Shown here piece after piece: positions 38,941 through 47,048 of a stretch of DNA of 64,000 nucleotides. A program made the position numbers and the translations under genes. The DNA is from Pseudomonadales bacterium (GTDB lineage Bacteria > Pseudomonadota > Gammaproteobacteria > Pseudomonadales > Azotimanducaceae), in NCBI GenBank assembly GCA_028281885.1, contig JANQJA010000003.1, positions 1 to 64,000 of the forward strand, written 5' to 3'. Positions within the stretch are counted from its first letter, which is position 1, and each line of letters begins with the position of its first letter. The notes beneath the pieces were generated by a model that was not told where the DNA came from, made no database searches, and was given only the letters and a program-made list of their open reading frames with translations.

Positions 38941-39605
38941 GTATGGATATCCTAATGACAGTTGTCAGATTTTTTCAAAATGGCGGCCCCTTCATGGTCC
39001 CGATTGCGGTTGTTCTGGCATTGGGGGTCGCGATTGCTATTGAGCGCTACATCTATCTGGCGCGCGTCCTTCACGCCAACCGGCGTGACTTCCGGCGGAT
39101 GATTCCCCTGCTGGCCAAGGGACAGTTCCCCGAATTGAACCGGGAGGCCCGGAAGACCCGTTCGGCGGTGGGCCAGGTCTATTGCGAAGGGCTGGCGCGA
39201 ATGCAGTCCACGCGCCGGCGGCAGGATGTCGAGTATGCGCTCGAAGAAGGTTTGCTCGAGGCGCTGCCCGCCATTGAGCGTCGAACGGCATACCTGGCCA
39301 CGTTCGCCAACGTGGCGACCCTGCTGGGGCTGCTGGGTACGATCATCGGTCTTATTGCGGCCTTCACGGCAGTGGCAAACGCCGACCCTGCGGAGAAGGC
39401 GACCCTGCTGTCCCAAAGTATCTCCATCGCCATGAACACTACGGCGTTCGGCCTGATGGCCGCCATTCCCCTGCTGCTTATTCACGCACACCTGCAGGGC
39501 AAGACACGGGAGATTGTCGAGGGACTGGACATTGCCATGGTCAAGTTCCTCAACTTCATGGAGCAGGGCGCGCAGGGAGCGGCGGTGACGGCCGCCGGAG
39601 ACTAG
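38937..39605 (+). CDS. MotA/TolQ/ExbB family proton-channel protein
   Basis: 222 residues with three membrane helices (about 18-38, 115-140, 160-185). The region NVATLLGLLGTIIGLIAAFTAV and the segment MNTTAFGLMAAIPLLLIHA are the ExbB/TolQ core. With the two ExbD proteins that follow, it should form an inner-membrane channel that turns proton flow into mechanical work on the periplasmic TonB-like protein. Confidence 0.93.
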   Translation: MSMDILMTVVRFFQNGGPFMVPIAVVLALGVAIAIERYIYLARVLHANRRDFRRMIPLLAKGQFPELNREARKTRSAVGQVYCEGLARMQSTRRRQDVEYALEEGLLEALPAIERRTAYLATFANVATLLGLLGTIIGLIAAFTAVANADPAEKATLLSQSISIAMNTTAFGLMAAIPLLLIHAHLQGKTREIVEGLDIAMVKFLNFMEQGAQGAAVTAAGD

Positions 39606-39606
39606 T

Positions 39607-40104
39607 ATGAAAACGAGAGCACGAAGGGGCAAACGCGATCACGGGATGCCGGATCTCGACGTAACGCCGTTCATGAATCTAATGATCGTGCTGGTCCCGG
39701 TGTTGCTGTTGTCGATGGTATTTGTTCACACGACCGTGATCGAACTGTCTTTCCCCGCCGCAGGGGCGGTCGCAGACCTGCAGCCGGACGATATTCACCT
39801 CGAGATCAGAATTGAGGACACCGCGCTGGTGGTTGCCGACCAGCGAGGGATCATCAGACGCCTGCCGGTGCATGACGGCGGTCACGATTATGCCGGGCTC
39901 GGTTTGGTCCTGCGCGAGGTGAAGCGGCAGTTGCCGGCAAAGCGCGACGCGACAATCCTGCTGGCACCGGACACGGATTACCAGACGCTGGTCCATGTCG
40001 TTGACCGGGTGCGCCGCCATCCGGCGTTCAATGCCGGCGAGTGGATGACCGTCGAACTGTTTCCGGACATCTCCCTGGGCGATGCCCCGGAGCGATCGTC
40101 GTGA
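39607..40104 (+). CDS. ExbD/TolR family protein (first copy)
   Basis: 165 residues: a cytoplasmic N-terminus, one helix and a periplasmic domain. DLDVTPFMNLMIVLVPVLLL holds the conserved Asp-x-x-Pro start and the membrane segment. Unlike classic ExbD there is Asn rather than Asp (MNLM versus MDVV) at the proton-path position. The second copy keeps Asp, so the pair may divide the task. The stop overlaps the next start (GTGA). Confidence 0.9.
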   Translation: MKTRARRGKRDHGMPDLDVTPFMNLMIVLVPVLLLSMVFVHTTVIELSFPAAGAVADLQPDDIHLEIRIEDTALVVADQRGIIRRLPVHDGGHDYAGLGLVLREVKRQLPAKRDATILLAPDTDYQTLVHVVDRVRRHPAFNAGEWMTVELFPDISLGDAPERSS

Positions 40105-40595
40105 GTGCTGTCAGGCATCGACTGCGCAACCGGGGCGCGCGTTCGCCGGCGACGCTGAATCTTGTCTCCCTGATGGACATCTTTACCATTCTCGTGTTTT
40201 TCCTGATGGTGAACTCGAGTCAGGTCGAGGTCATCGAGACAACGACGGCGATCAAGCTGCCCGACTCAGTTTCCGAGGAGCGCCCGGAGGAGCGCCTCTC
40301 GATTCTCGTCAGCGCCGACGATCTGATTGTGCAGGGTCAGATAGTCGCTTCCGCAACGGATGCCATGCGCTCGACCGGCGATGTGATTGAAGGGCTGTCG
40401 GTGGCTTTGGCGTTGCAGGCGGAGAAGCGTCGTCAACAGCTTGCCGATCCGTCCGCCTTCGAAGGCAGTGTGACTATTATGGGAGATCGGCAACTGCCCT
40501 ATGCGTTGCTGAAACGCGTGCTGCTGACCTGTCAGCAGCACGACTTCACCCGTATCGCGCTCGCCGTCAATCGTGTCGGGAGGGAAGAATCATGA
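40101..40595 (+). CDS. ExbD/TolR family protein (second copy)
   Basis: 164 residues from GTG 40101, coupled to the first copy. ATLNLVSLMDIFTILVFFLM carries the membrane-buried Asp of the LMD motif used for proton transfer. The periplasmic domain includes LPYALLKRVLLTCQQHDFTRI. Two ExbD genes after one ExbB gene are typical of AglRQS-like and related systems. Confidence 0.9.
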   Translation: MSAVRHRLRNRGARSPATLNLVSLMDIFTILVFFLMVNSSQVEVIETTTAIKLPDSVSEERPEERLSILVSADDLIVQGQIVASATDAMRSTGDVIEGLSVALALQAEKRRQQLADPSAFEGSVTIMGDRQLPYALLKRVLLTCQQHDFTRIALAVNRVGREES

Positions 40596-41485
40596 ATCAT
40601 CCCGACTTCGCAGCGCAGGACGAGAGATTTCGCCGGCTGGCTGTGACCTTTGTCGGCGTCACCCTGATGCTGGCACTGGTGATCCCCTGGATTCCTGTTC
40701 CGGAAGTCGAGCGCGCCGTCCATGAAGACCCATTGCGGCGTGTCGCGGAAATCGTGCTGGAAAGACGCCTGCGGCCGGTCGTGCCCGAGCCGGAAGTCAG
40801 ACCGCCGCGGGAGACGCCGCCGCCGGCAACCCCGGCACCGCCTGAAGTGGCAGTGGCCCCGGCGCCGCAAACGGTTCGTCAGGCTCAGGAGAAAGCCAGC
40901 GTTGCGGGCCTGCTCGCCTTTCGGGATCAGCTCGCGGCACTCAGGGACACGGTGGACACGGCGATCCTCCAGGATACCGCCTCGATACAGCGCGGTGCCG
41001 GCGAGGCAGCGAAGCTAGACCGGTCGCTGATTGCTTCCCGCTCAGGGTCTCGCCTCGCCGGGGTTAATACTGCGGCGCTGTCGCGGGACATCGGGGGAAT
41101 CGCGGTCGCCGGCAGGGAAACCACCCGGGTCGAGGCACCCGAGGATGAGGTGGCCGACGCCGGGGCCCGCCGCCTCGTCGCCGAGACGCCGGATGCGGTC
41201 AGGAGCATCGAGGAGATCCGTCGCGTATTCGACGAGAACAAGGGCGCCATCTACGCCATTTACAATCGCGCATTACGCCGGGATCCGACGCTGCTGGGGA
41301 AAGTCGTGCTGGAACTCGTCATCGAACCCAGCGGACGGGTCTCTGGTTGTGATGTCGTCTCAAGCGACCTGGCGGACGAGGAGATGCTGGTGAAGATCCT
41401 GCGCCGGGTACAGTTGTTCGACTTTGGCCAGCGTGATGTCGGCGTGACCCGGATCAGCTACCCGGTACATTTTCTGCCGAGCTAG
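40592..41485 (+). CDS. TonB-like energy-transducing protein (AgmX/PglI C-terminal type)
   Basis: 297 residues. One N-terminal membrane helix (LAVTFVGVTLMLALVIPWI) is followed by a Pro-rich span (VPEPEVRPPRETPPPATPAPP). The C-terminal domain has NKGAIYAIYNRALRRDPTLLG and GKVVLELVIEPSGRVSGC, the AgmX/PglI and TonB-like fold. It would carry energy from ExbB/ExbD across the periplasm to an outer-membrane partner. It ends 22 bases from the convergent DUF3570 gene and closes the operon. Confidence 0.88.
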   Translation: MNHPDFAAQDERFRRLAVTFVGVTLMLALVIPWIPVPEVERAVHEDPLRRVAEIVLERRLRPVVPEPEVRPPRETPPPATPAPPEVAVAPAPQTVRQAQEKASVAGLLAFRDQLAALRDTVDTAILQDTASIQRGAGEAAKLDRSLIASRSGSRLAGVNTAALSRDIGGIAVAGRETTRVEAPEDEVADAGARRLVAETPDAVRSIEEIRRVFDENKGAIYAIYNRALRRDPTLLGKVVLELVIEPSGRVSGCDVVSSDLADEEMLVKILRRVQLFDFGQRDVGVTRISYPVHFLPS

Positions 41486-41507
41486 ACCAACGTCTGCCGC
41501 CCCGATT

Positions 41508-42638
41508 CTAGAACCACAGGGAAACATACACGCGGGCGACAACCGCGTTGAGCCGGTAGCCAGGTTCCTCGCCCGGAGGCGCACCCGCGGTGACGTCGGT
41601 GAAATCGTTGTAGTCAAACGCGAGGTAGTCCACCTGCCCGTTGAGGGTACCGCGCTCAAAGATCCAGAAACCGTCTTTGCTGAACGTGTAACCGACCCCG
41701 ACGCCAACGCTCATATTGGAGAATGTCGACAGTTCCTTGTCTCGCGCCAGAAAGTTGGCCGCGTCCCGGTACGGGAACAGGTCCGCGTAGAAGTCGGCGG
41801 CTTCCTGGGCGTAGTGTCGCAGCGACAGGTCAATCTCCCACCGGTCTCCCATGGGTTGCGTCGCGGAGACTTCAACTGTGTGGCCCTCGATTCCCCATGA
41901 ATCGCGATAAAATCGATATTCGCCTCGCAACGCCGCGCGCCAGGGCAGGTAGTACATGGCGCGCAACGCGAATGCATCGCTCGTTCGGGTGCGGGGATAG
42001 CGTTCGGGCTGATAGCTGAATCCGCTGGCGGCATCTTCATCGACAAACCGGACACTGCGATAGGGATTGTTCAGATAACCTTCGTCGGCGATCGTTTCAA
42101 CGCCCAGATTCATGATCAGGTTGCGAGTCAGGATTTGCGACAGTTCCACCCGCAGTGACTGGTGGGTTGCACTCTCCTCGAAAGCGGCATCGCCGTTGCG
42201 CATGATGGTATCGTCGCCGAGACCAAGTCCCATCGTGACAGTAGTGAGATCGCCGAAAAAGTCCTGGCTGATGCTGAAGCGAATTGTCTCGGCGAGGTAG
42301 TCACTTTCGTCGCTTCGCGTGAAGGCGACACCCATGATCGTCTTGCCGTGCAGGTAGTCGATACCGACGCTGAACTCTTCCCGTTCTTCGGTATAGCGGG
42401 AGGCAGTGGCTTCGACGTCGATGGAGGCGCCGGAGATCATGTCAGCGTAGTAGTTACCCCAGATCGAGAGCTTGTCCTGATAGGATTTCCGTACGAGTAT
42501 GGAAGGCCCCTCGATGGTGACACCGCCGCCTTCGTAGGTATGCCAGAGCAAATCGCCGCGATCTTCCGGCAACACCTTGGCGTTCGCCGCTGCCGGAGTA
42601 AGTGCCAGCAGCATCAGGCAGAGTCTAGTTGCAGCCAC
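41508..42638 (-). CDS. DUF3570 outer-membrane protein with possible flavinylation motif
   Basis: 376 residues from GTG 42638, chosen because the signal peptide (VAATRLCLMLLALTPAAANA) then starts properly and overlaps the DUF4266 end by only 14 bases. The frame itself is open to 42695. Early in the mature protein the sequence DMISGAS (42423-42443) matches the Dxx(S/T)GA(S/T) ApbE acceptor pattern. The rest alternates beta strands and ends with VVARVYVSLWF, typical of an outer-membrane barrel. DUF3570, DUF4266, ApbE and TlpA genes occur together in many Gammaproteobacteria. Here they are split between convergent operons. Confidence 0.85.
   Translation of the reverse strand: MAATRLCLMLLALTPAAANAKVLPEDRGDLLWHTYEGGGVTIEGPSILVRKSYQDKLSIWGNYYADMISGASIDVEATASRYTEEREEFSVGIDYLHGKTIMGVAFTRSDESDYLAETIRFSISQDFFGDLTTVTMGLGLGDDTIMRNGDAAFEESATHQSLRVELSQILTRNLIMNLGVETIADEGYLNNPYRSVRFVDEDAASGFSYQPERYPRTRTSDAFALRAMYYLPWRAALRGEYRFYRDSWGIEGHTVEVSATQPMGDRWEIDLSLRHYAQEAADFYADLFPYRDAANFLARDKELSTFSNMSVGVGVGYTFSKDGFWIFERGTLNGQVDYLAFDYNDFTDVTAGAPPGEEPGYRLNAVVARVYVSLWF
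42423..42443 (-). other. Candidate ApbE flavinylation site in the DUF3570 protein
   Basis: The encoded heptapeptide DMISGAS fits Dxx(S/T)GA(S/T). In known ApbE substrates such as NqrC the last Ser/Thr of this motif carries FMN through a phosphoester bond. That the site is used here is inferred from the motif and the nearby apbE gene. Confidence 0.5.
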
Positions 42639-42849
42639 AGCCGCCCCCACCCCCGCCTTCGGCGCCGCGCGCGCCTTCACGGGCCTGGTGAACATGATGC
42701 ATGTAGGCGGTATCGGCTGGTGCGCGGGAGAATGTCATGATCGGGTCCGCGAGGTTGTCACGCTCAAAGGCGGTGACCCAGGGATCGATGCTGGTACATG
42801 CGCTGACCGCAACGATCAGCAGGGCGCTAGAAAAATATCGAAAGACCAA
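42625..42849 (-). CDS. DUF4266 small lipoprotein
   Basis: 74 residues from a TTG. The lipobox in LLIVAVSACTSIDPW puts the lipid on Cys18. The C-terminus has MHHVHQAREGARGAEGGGGGGCGCN, whose HV-x-REG and Gly-rich CGCN end are the DUF4266 signature. The start overlaps the upstream gene by 23 bases. It is probably an outer-membrane-anchored partner of DUF3570. The CGC end could bind metal or be a substrate for the thioredoxin (inference). Confidence 0.88.
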   Translation of the reverse strand: MVFRYFSSALLIVAVSACTSIDPWVTAFERDNLADPIMTFSRAPADTAYMHHVHQAREGARGAEGGGGGGCGCN

Positions 42850-43471
42850 GGCTGACCTCCACGTTGTGAGTTGTCTTGGGAACGCCGGTGATTTCGGTGT
42901 CGAAGATGTGATCCCGCACCGTGAAGTTCACCGATATCGTGTCGTTGGCGACCATGCGATAGCTCATGCCCACGCTCGTGGCCAGCGTCTGGTCGCCGGC
43001 AAACTCGATCGCACCAATGCCGCCAATGGCGTAGAGCCCGGTACTGAAAGCCCACCGGCTGCCGACAAAGGCCTCGCCGGGGAGCAGGTTGTAACCGAGA
43101 GAAAGGTCGTAGAACTGCACCGACCGCTCCTCGTCGGTGAGCAGTTCGGCGGCGCCCGAGAGACGTTCGAAGCTGGTCCTGCCCGCGGTGCTCTGTCCGT
43201 ATCGTCCCTCCAGAAAGAAGTCCTCGGTGATGTGATATCGCAGGTTCGCGACGGTGAGGCTGGCGGATTCGAAATCCTCGATGGTGAACAGTCCGCCGGA
43301 AATACCGACCTCGAAGTTCTCCGTGTCGATCTGTGCCAGCGTCACGGTTCGACGGTGCGGGTCAGGAAAAACATCCGGTGCCGCGGGGTCGGATAGCCTG
43401 TCAGCGTTGGCGCAGGCAGATGTGAATATGATCAGGCCTGCTAGAAAGCGACCTTGATGCCCAGTTTCCAT
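42827..43471 (-). CDS. Outer-membrane beta-barrel protein
   Basis: 214 residues. An N-terminal export signal (FLAGLIIFTSACANA) is followed by alternating strands (FEVGISGGLFTIEDFESASL; EVSLGLSIFF at the end), fitting an eight-stranded barrel domain family. The start overlaps the previous gene by about 30 bases and its true position is uncertain. Likely a structural member of the envelope system. Confidence 0.75.
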   Translation of the reverse strand: METGHQGRFLAGLIIFTSACANADRLSDPAAPDVFPDPHRRTVTLAQIDTENFEVGISGGLFTIEDFESASLTVANLRYHITEDFFLEGRYGQSTAGRTSFERLSGAAELLTDEERSVQFYDLSLGYNLLPGEAFVGSRWAFSTGLYAIGGIGAIEFAGDQTLATSVGMSYRMVANDTISVNFTVRDHIFDTEITGVPKTTHNVEVSLGLSIFF

Positions 43472-44163
43472 TCGTTGATCTCCTCATTGGTGTCCCGGCT
43501 GGTCAGAACCGTATGCCGGTGGTAGTTGAGAAATGCCGTGAAGCGGCTTGTCAGGTGGAACTCGGTGCCCGCGCCCACGGTGATCACCGAGTCTTTGCGG
43601 TCGCTGGCGCGCACGATCGTGGCGAAAGGTTCCGTATGTAGCGTGCCGCCGCCGAGTTCGAAATAGGGGGAAATACGCCACCCTGGAAACGGATGGTGCC
43701 GCAGCGTCCCCGTGGCCAGCCAGCCGTTGGAGAAATCCCCGAGTATCTGTGTCCCTGTTGCCCGCAGGGACAGGTGGCGAGTCATGCGATAGGCGAGGGA
43801 CGACGACACCGCGCTCGCACCGGCGAAGTCGCCGCCGCTGACCGACCATTCGAGTCTGGGTCTCCGGTCTTCGTTCACCAACGTTTCAGTCATGGTGCGC
43901 GTGTCGCCAAGCTGGGAAATATGAATCCAGCCGTCGATCTGGCGATTACCTGTCGTGCTGACCTTGACCCAGTCGGTTCGACGCTTGTGCAGTATGAGTT
44001 GCTCGTCGCGCCGGACGCTGTGGAACACCGGGAAACCCCGGCCGGGGCCGGTGCGCACGTCAAGATAGGGTGCCGCCACAACCACCAGGGGGCCAGCGGC
44101 GAGGCTGCCAGGCGACAGGCTGATCAGTATCAGAATGAGAAACAGGCGGCCCGGGGCGATCAT
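43441..44163 (-). CDS. SH3-domain protein with C-terminal barrel
   Basis: 240 residues from ATG 44163, which overlaps the propeller-gene stop (TGATG). There is a signal peptide (MIAPGRLFLILILISLSPGSLAA), then a bacterial SH3 domain (VAAPYLDVRTGPGRGFPVFHS to DGWIHISQLGD), then an outer-membrane barrel-like region ending EWKLGIKVAF. The SH3 fold often binds peptidoglycan peptides, so this protein may tie the outer membrane to the wall. Confidence 0.8.
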   Translation of the reverse strand: MIAPGRLFLILILISLSPGSLAAGPLVVVAAPYLDVRTGPGRGFPVFHSVRRDEQLILHKRRTDWVKVSTTGNRQIDGWIHISQLGDTRTMTETLVNEDRRPRLEWSVSGGDFAGASAVSSSLAYRMTRHLSLRATGTQILGDFSNGWLATGTLRHHPFPGWRISPYFELGGGTLHTEPFATIVRASDRKDSVITVGAGTEFHLTSRFTAFLNYHRHTVLTSRDTNEEINEWKLGIKVAF

Positions 44164-46781
44164 CAGGGTGGCACCGCGAACGGATCGTTGTAGTACTGGG
44201 CGCCCACATCCAGCCACTCACCGATCAGCCTGAGTTCAGCAGGCGACAGGTAATCTGCATGGGTGCTGCCAGCTGCGAACCGCGACAGGAATCGCGATGA
44301 ACTGGCGGCGCCGCCCGTTGACATCGAAGGTTGCACCGGTACGGTCGTCAGCACGGCAATGGTATTGCCATCGGCGTCGAGGATGGGCGTCCCCTCGTCG
44401 TCAGTTTCAATGACGATGTCGCCATTGCCATCCAGTACCGGTATCAGTCGGTCGACCAGGGCACCGTTAACCAGTTCCTGCTCGACATCGCCGAACAGCA
44501 GTTCCCGATAGCTGGTCAGGTGGTTCGCCTGATCTGCAGAGAGGCCATCGCCCAGGTCGAGTTGCGCCGCCGGCACCTGCGTGGCGCCCAGGCTGTCAGC
44601 CGTGGCGTGGCAGCCACTGCATGTGACATCGGCATCGTCGCGCACCCGGGGTACCGACCATAGCGGGTGAATATGATCCGGGTAGTGAATGGTGATCCGG
44701 CAATTGCTGCGCCAGTCGGCCGCGCAGGATTGCGTCGTCGGTAACGGGGTGGCAAGAGCGCCATAGGCGAGGGTGAACGACGCGTCGGGCTGTCTCAGGT
44801 CGGGGTCGGTCCAGATGTCCTCAAACGCCAGGTCCGGTATGAGTCGCGGCACGTCGAACAGCTCGGCAAATCCTTCGGCCATGGTGTCGCCGGTGGCGAC
44901 CGCAAAGCTGCCGGCCAGGCCGGGCCAGGGTGCACCCGGACTGATCGATGGTGCCTCGGCGTCGGGACGGCCATGGGGATATTGACTACCTGCCTCATGG
45001 CAGCCGCGGCATTGCAGGACCTCGCCCGGCCGAACCTGAAGCCAGTTGCGATGTCTTGGCGTGACACGTCTGCCCTGGGCGTCGAGCAGGCTGATAGCGA
45101 ACGGCACGTTCGCCGGTACCTGGAGCCTGACCGAGCCGTCGGGATGAATCACACCGTAGCCAAGGATCTCGCGCATCAGTTCGCCCTGGGAGCGGCCAAA
45201 AGCGGTCCCTGGAATACTGCGTACATCCCGGGATGGCAGCGACACCGGTTTCACCAGCCGGATGAAACGGTACGGTCGTTCCGCGGCTGGCGTCAGTGAT
45301 GGGTTGGCCAGCGTGGAGAGGCCGGTCTCACTGGTATCCGAACCGTCCATGTCATAGACGCTGCGGATGTTGAGGATGCCCATGCCGGCATCGATCAGCG
45401 TCTGGGTGCCGGCGTCCGGTGACCCGGCAAACAGGGCAGGTGGACGAGGCCGGCTACCGAGTACGACGGCTTCGGTAATGATCGTACCCTCCGTCGGCGG
45501 TACCACCGGCTGCTGGGTCTGCTTTGCCGCGTCGAACATCCACAGTCCATACAGCGGGGCGGCCTCCGGAAGCGCGGCGATGAGGCCCTCTTCCGAACAG
45601 GGAATGATCCTTTGGCCGGTTTCCGTGGTTTCGATGAGCCGACACTGCGACCAGGCCGCCAGGATGCGCCCGGTTTCGTCGGGGACCGCACTCGCCGAGA
45701 CAAAGCGGCCCGTCGGGGAAGGCGCTGTGGCAAGCGATGTCGCGAACATGCTTTCCTGTCCGCTGTCGACACTGCCGGCGTTGTCGAACACGGGCACGTC
45801 CTGGTCGGCAAAATTGGCGGGATCAATGCGGAGTAATCTCGTTACGATGTTACCTTCGCCGGTCACCGATTCGACCAGCAACCTGTCTCCGAGAGCATGG
45901 GGCTCGAGAAACAGCGAGCGCTCGTTATCAGGACCCGACTGCTGACTGTGGTAGCCGTAGAGCCGCTGTAACTCGGTTCCGTCCGGTCGCATTCGGTACA
46001 GGCTGATGACATCGCGGCCCGGCACGTTGTCCCAGCGACTGAAGACGATGTGGCCGTCATCTCCGACAGTCGCGTCCTGGTCATGACTCTGGTTGAAGCT
46101 GATCTGGGTGATGTCTGCGCCGTCGTCGTTCATGGTATGCAGCACGAACGCGACCTCGTTGCGGTCCTCGTCCAGCGCGCCAAACTGCGGGCGACCCTCG
46201 TCAAGGAGGATGGCCCTGCTACGACGCTGCCGGTTACTGGAAAAGACGATGCGCCCGTCCGGCAGGAAATGCGGGTCGCGGTCCTGGCCGCTTTCCGCCA
46301 TCGTGTCAGAGTCGATCACGCGGCGCAGCTCGTCCCGACCAAGATCATAGATCCAGATATTCCATGTCGGCTGTTCCTCCACGGTCTCGTCGAACGGTCC
46401 GCGCATCGAGAAAACCAGCCGCGAGCCATCGTAGTCTGACGCCAGGTCGCGGACATCGAAACGATCGGCGTCGTCTTCGAATACATCGAGCAGGTTGATG
46501 GCAGGCGCGCTGGGTTCGGCGCGATCTTTCAGCATCAGGGCGGCACCGGGTTCGAACACGTCCATCTCGAACGGTCGTCGGGACGTCGCTGCCTCTTCCA
46601 GTGTCAGTGCACGACTGACATAGGCCAGCGGGTAGTCCACCACCACCGGGTCGGGTGCCTGGACGTCGGTGGCAAATGCAATGGATACGGCATTGCCCGC
46701 CTCGCCTCCGCCACAGCCAGACGTGCTCGCAAGCAATGCAAGCAGTGACAGGAATGACGACCTTGACCCGGGATGCGGCAT
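44163..46781 (-). CDS. Haem-binding beta-propeller lipoprotein (HzsA-like)
   Basis: 872 residues from ATG 46781, giving a lipoprotein signal (LLALLASTSGCGGGE). The first half has TolB/PD40-type propeller blades (DYDGSRLVFSMRG; DPHFLPDGRIVFSSNRQ). Two CxxCH sites follow: CRGCH (591-595) and CSGCH (721-725). The order resembles the hydrazine-synthase alpha-subunit type proteins now seen in many bacteria that do not make hydrazine, so the reaction is unknown. First gene of the minus-strand unit, divergent from a second haem-protein unit across a CRP-like site. Confidence 0.82.
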   Translation of the reverse strand: MPHPGSRSSFLSLLALLASTSGCGGGEAGNAVSIAFATDVQAPDPVVVDYPLAYVSRALTLEEAATSRRPFEMDVFEPGAALMLKDRAEPSAPAINLLDVFEDDADRFDVRDLASDYDGSRLVFSMRGPFDETVEEQPTWNIWIYDLGRDELRRVIDSDTMAESGQDRDPHFLPDGRIVFSSNRQRRSRAILLDEGRPQFGALDEDRNEVAFVLHTMNDDGADITQISFNQSHDQDATVGDDGHIVFSRWDNVPGRDVISLYRMRPDGTELQRLYGYHSQQSGPDNERSLFLEPHALGDRLLVESVTGEGNIVTRLLRIDPANFADQDVPVFDNAGSVDSGQESMFATSLATAPSPTGRFVSASAVPDETGRILAAWSQCRLIETTETGQRIIPCSEEGLIAALPEAAPLYGLWMFDAAKQTQQPVVPPTEGTIITEAVVLGSRPRPPALFAGSPDAGTQTLIDAGMGILNIRSVYDMDGSDTSETGLSTLANPSLTPAAERPYRFIRLVKPVSLPSRDVRSIPGTAFGRSQGELMREILGYGVIHPDGSVRLQVPANVPFAISLLDAQGRRVTPRHRNWLQVRPGEVLQCRGCHEAGSQYPHGRPDAEAPSISPGAPWPGLAGSFAVATGDTMAEGFAELFDVPRLIPDLAFEDIWTDPDLRQPDASFTLAYGALATPLPTTQSCAADWRSNCRITIHYPDHIHPLWSVPRVRDDADVTCSGCHATADSLGATQVPAAQLDLGDGLSADQANHLTSYRELLFGDVEQELVNGALVDRLIPVLDGNGDIVIETDDEGTPILDADGNTIAVLTTVPVQPSMSTGGAASSSRFLSRFAAGSTHADYLSPAELRLIGEWLDVGAQYYNDPFAVPP

Positions 46782-46917
46782 GAGCGCGTCCAGTGCAGTT
46801 GATCCGCCAAGGCTAAGAGTTCGCGTGCCGGACACGCGTGATCGCGCTCACAGATTCTACGTTTGCACCGGCGGTCTCCGACAAACGGTCGCTCGCTTCG
46901 GTGAGACATGCTTTCAC

Positions 46918-46933
46918 TGTGATCTTGCTCACA
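46918..46933. promoter_or_regulatory. Perfect CRP/FNR-type palindrome in the divergent promoter region
   Basis: TGTGATCTTGCTCACA is an exact TGTGA-N6-TCACA match. It lies in the 267-base gap between the divergent haem-protein operons (starts at 46781 minus and 47049 plus) and could control both. CRP-type carbon control is the simplest reading. Related regulators share the half-site. Confidence 0.75.
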
Positions 46934-47048
46934 GAACTTGAACGGAGCCGAATGAAAACGTGTCGAGATTCACGGAACCGCTATTTTCTGCGCGACATGC
47001 GACGCGGTAAACGTATCGTTAACTCACCTGGAACAGGAAGGAAATTTT

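Noticed and set aside
44163-46781. True hydrazine synthase subunit
   Set aside because: The order of propeller and haem sites resembles HzsA, but no partner HzsB/C or other anammox genes are near, and the host is a gammaproteobacterium. Kept only as HzsA-like.
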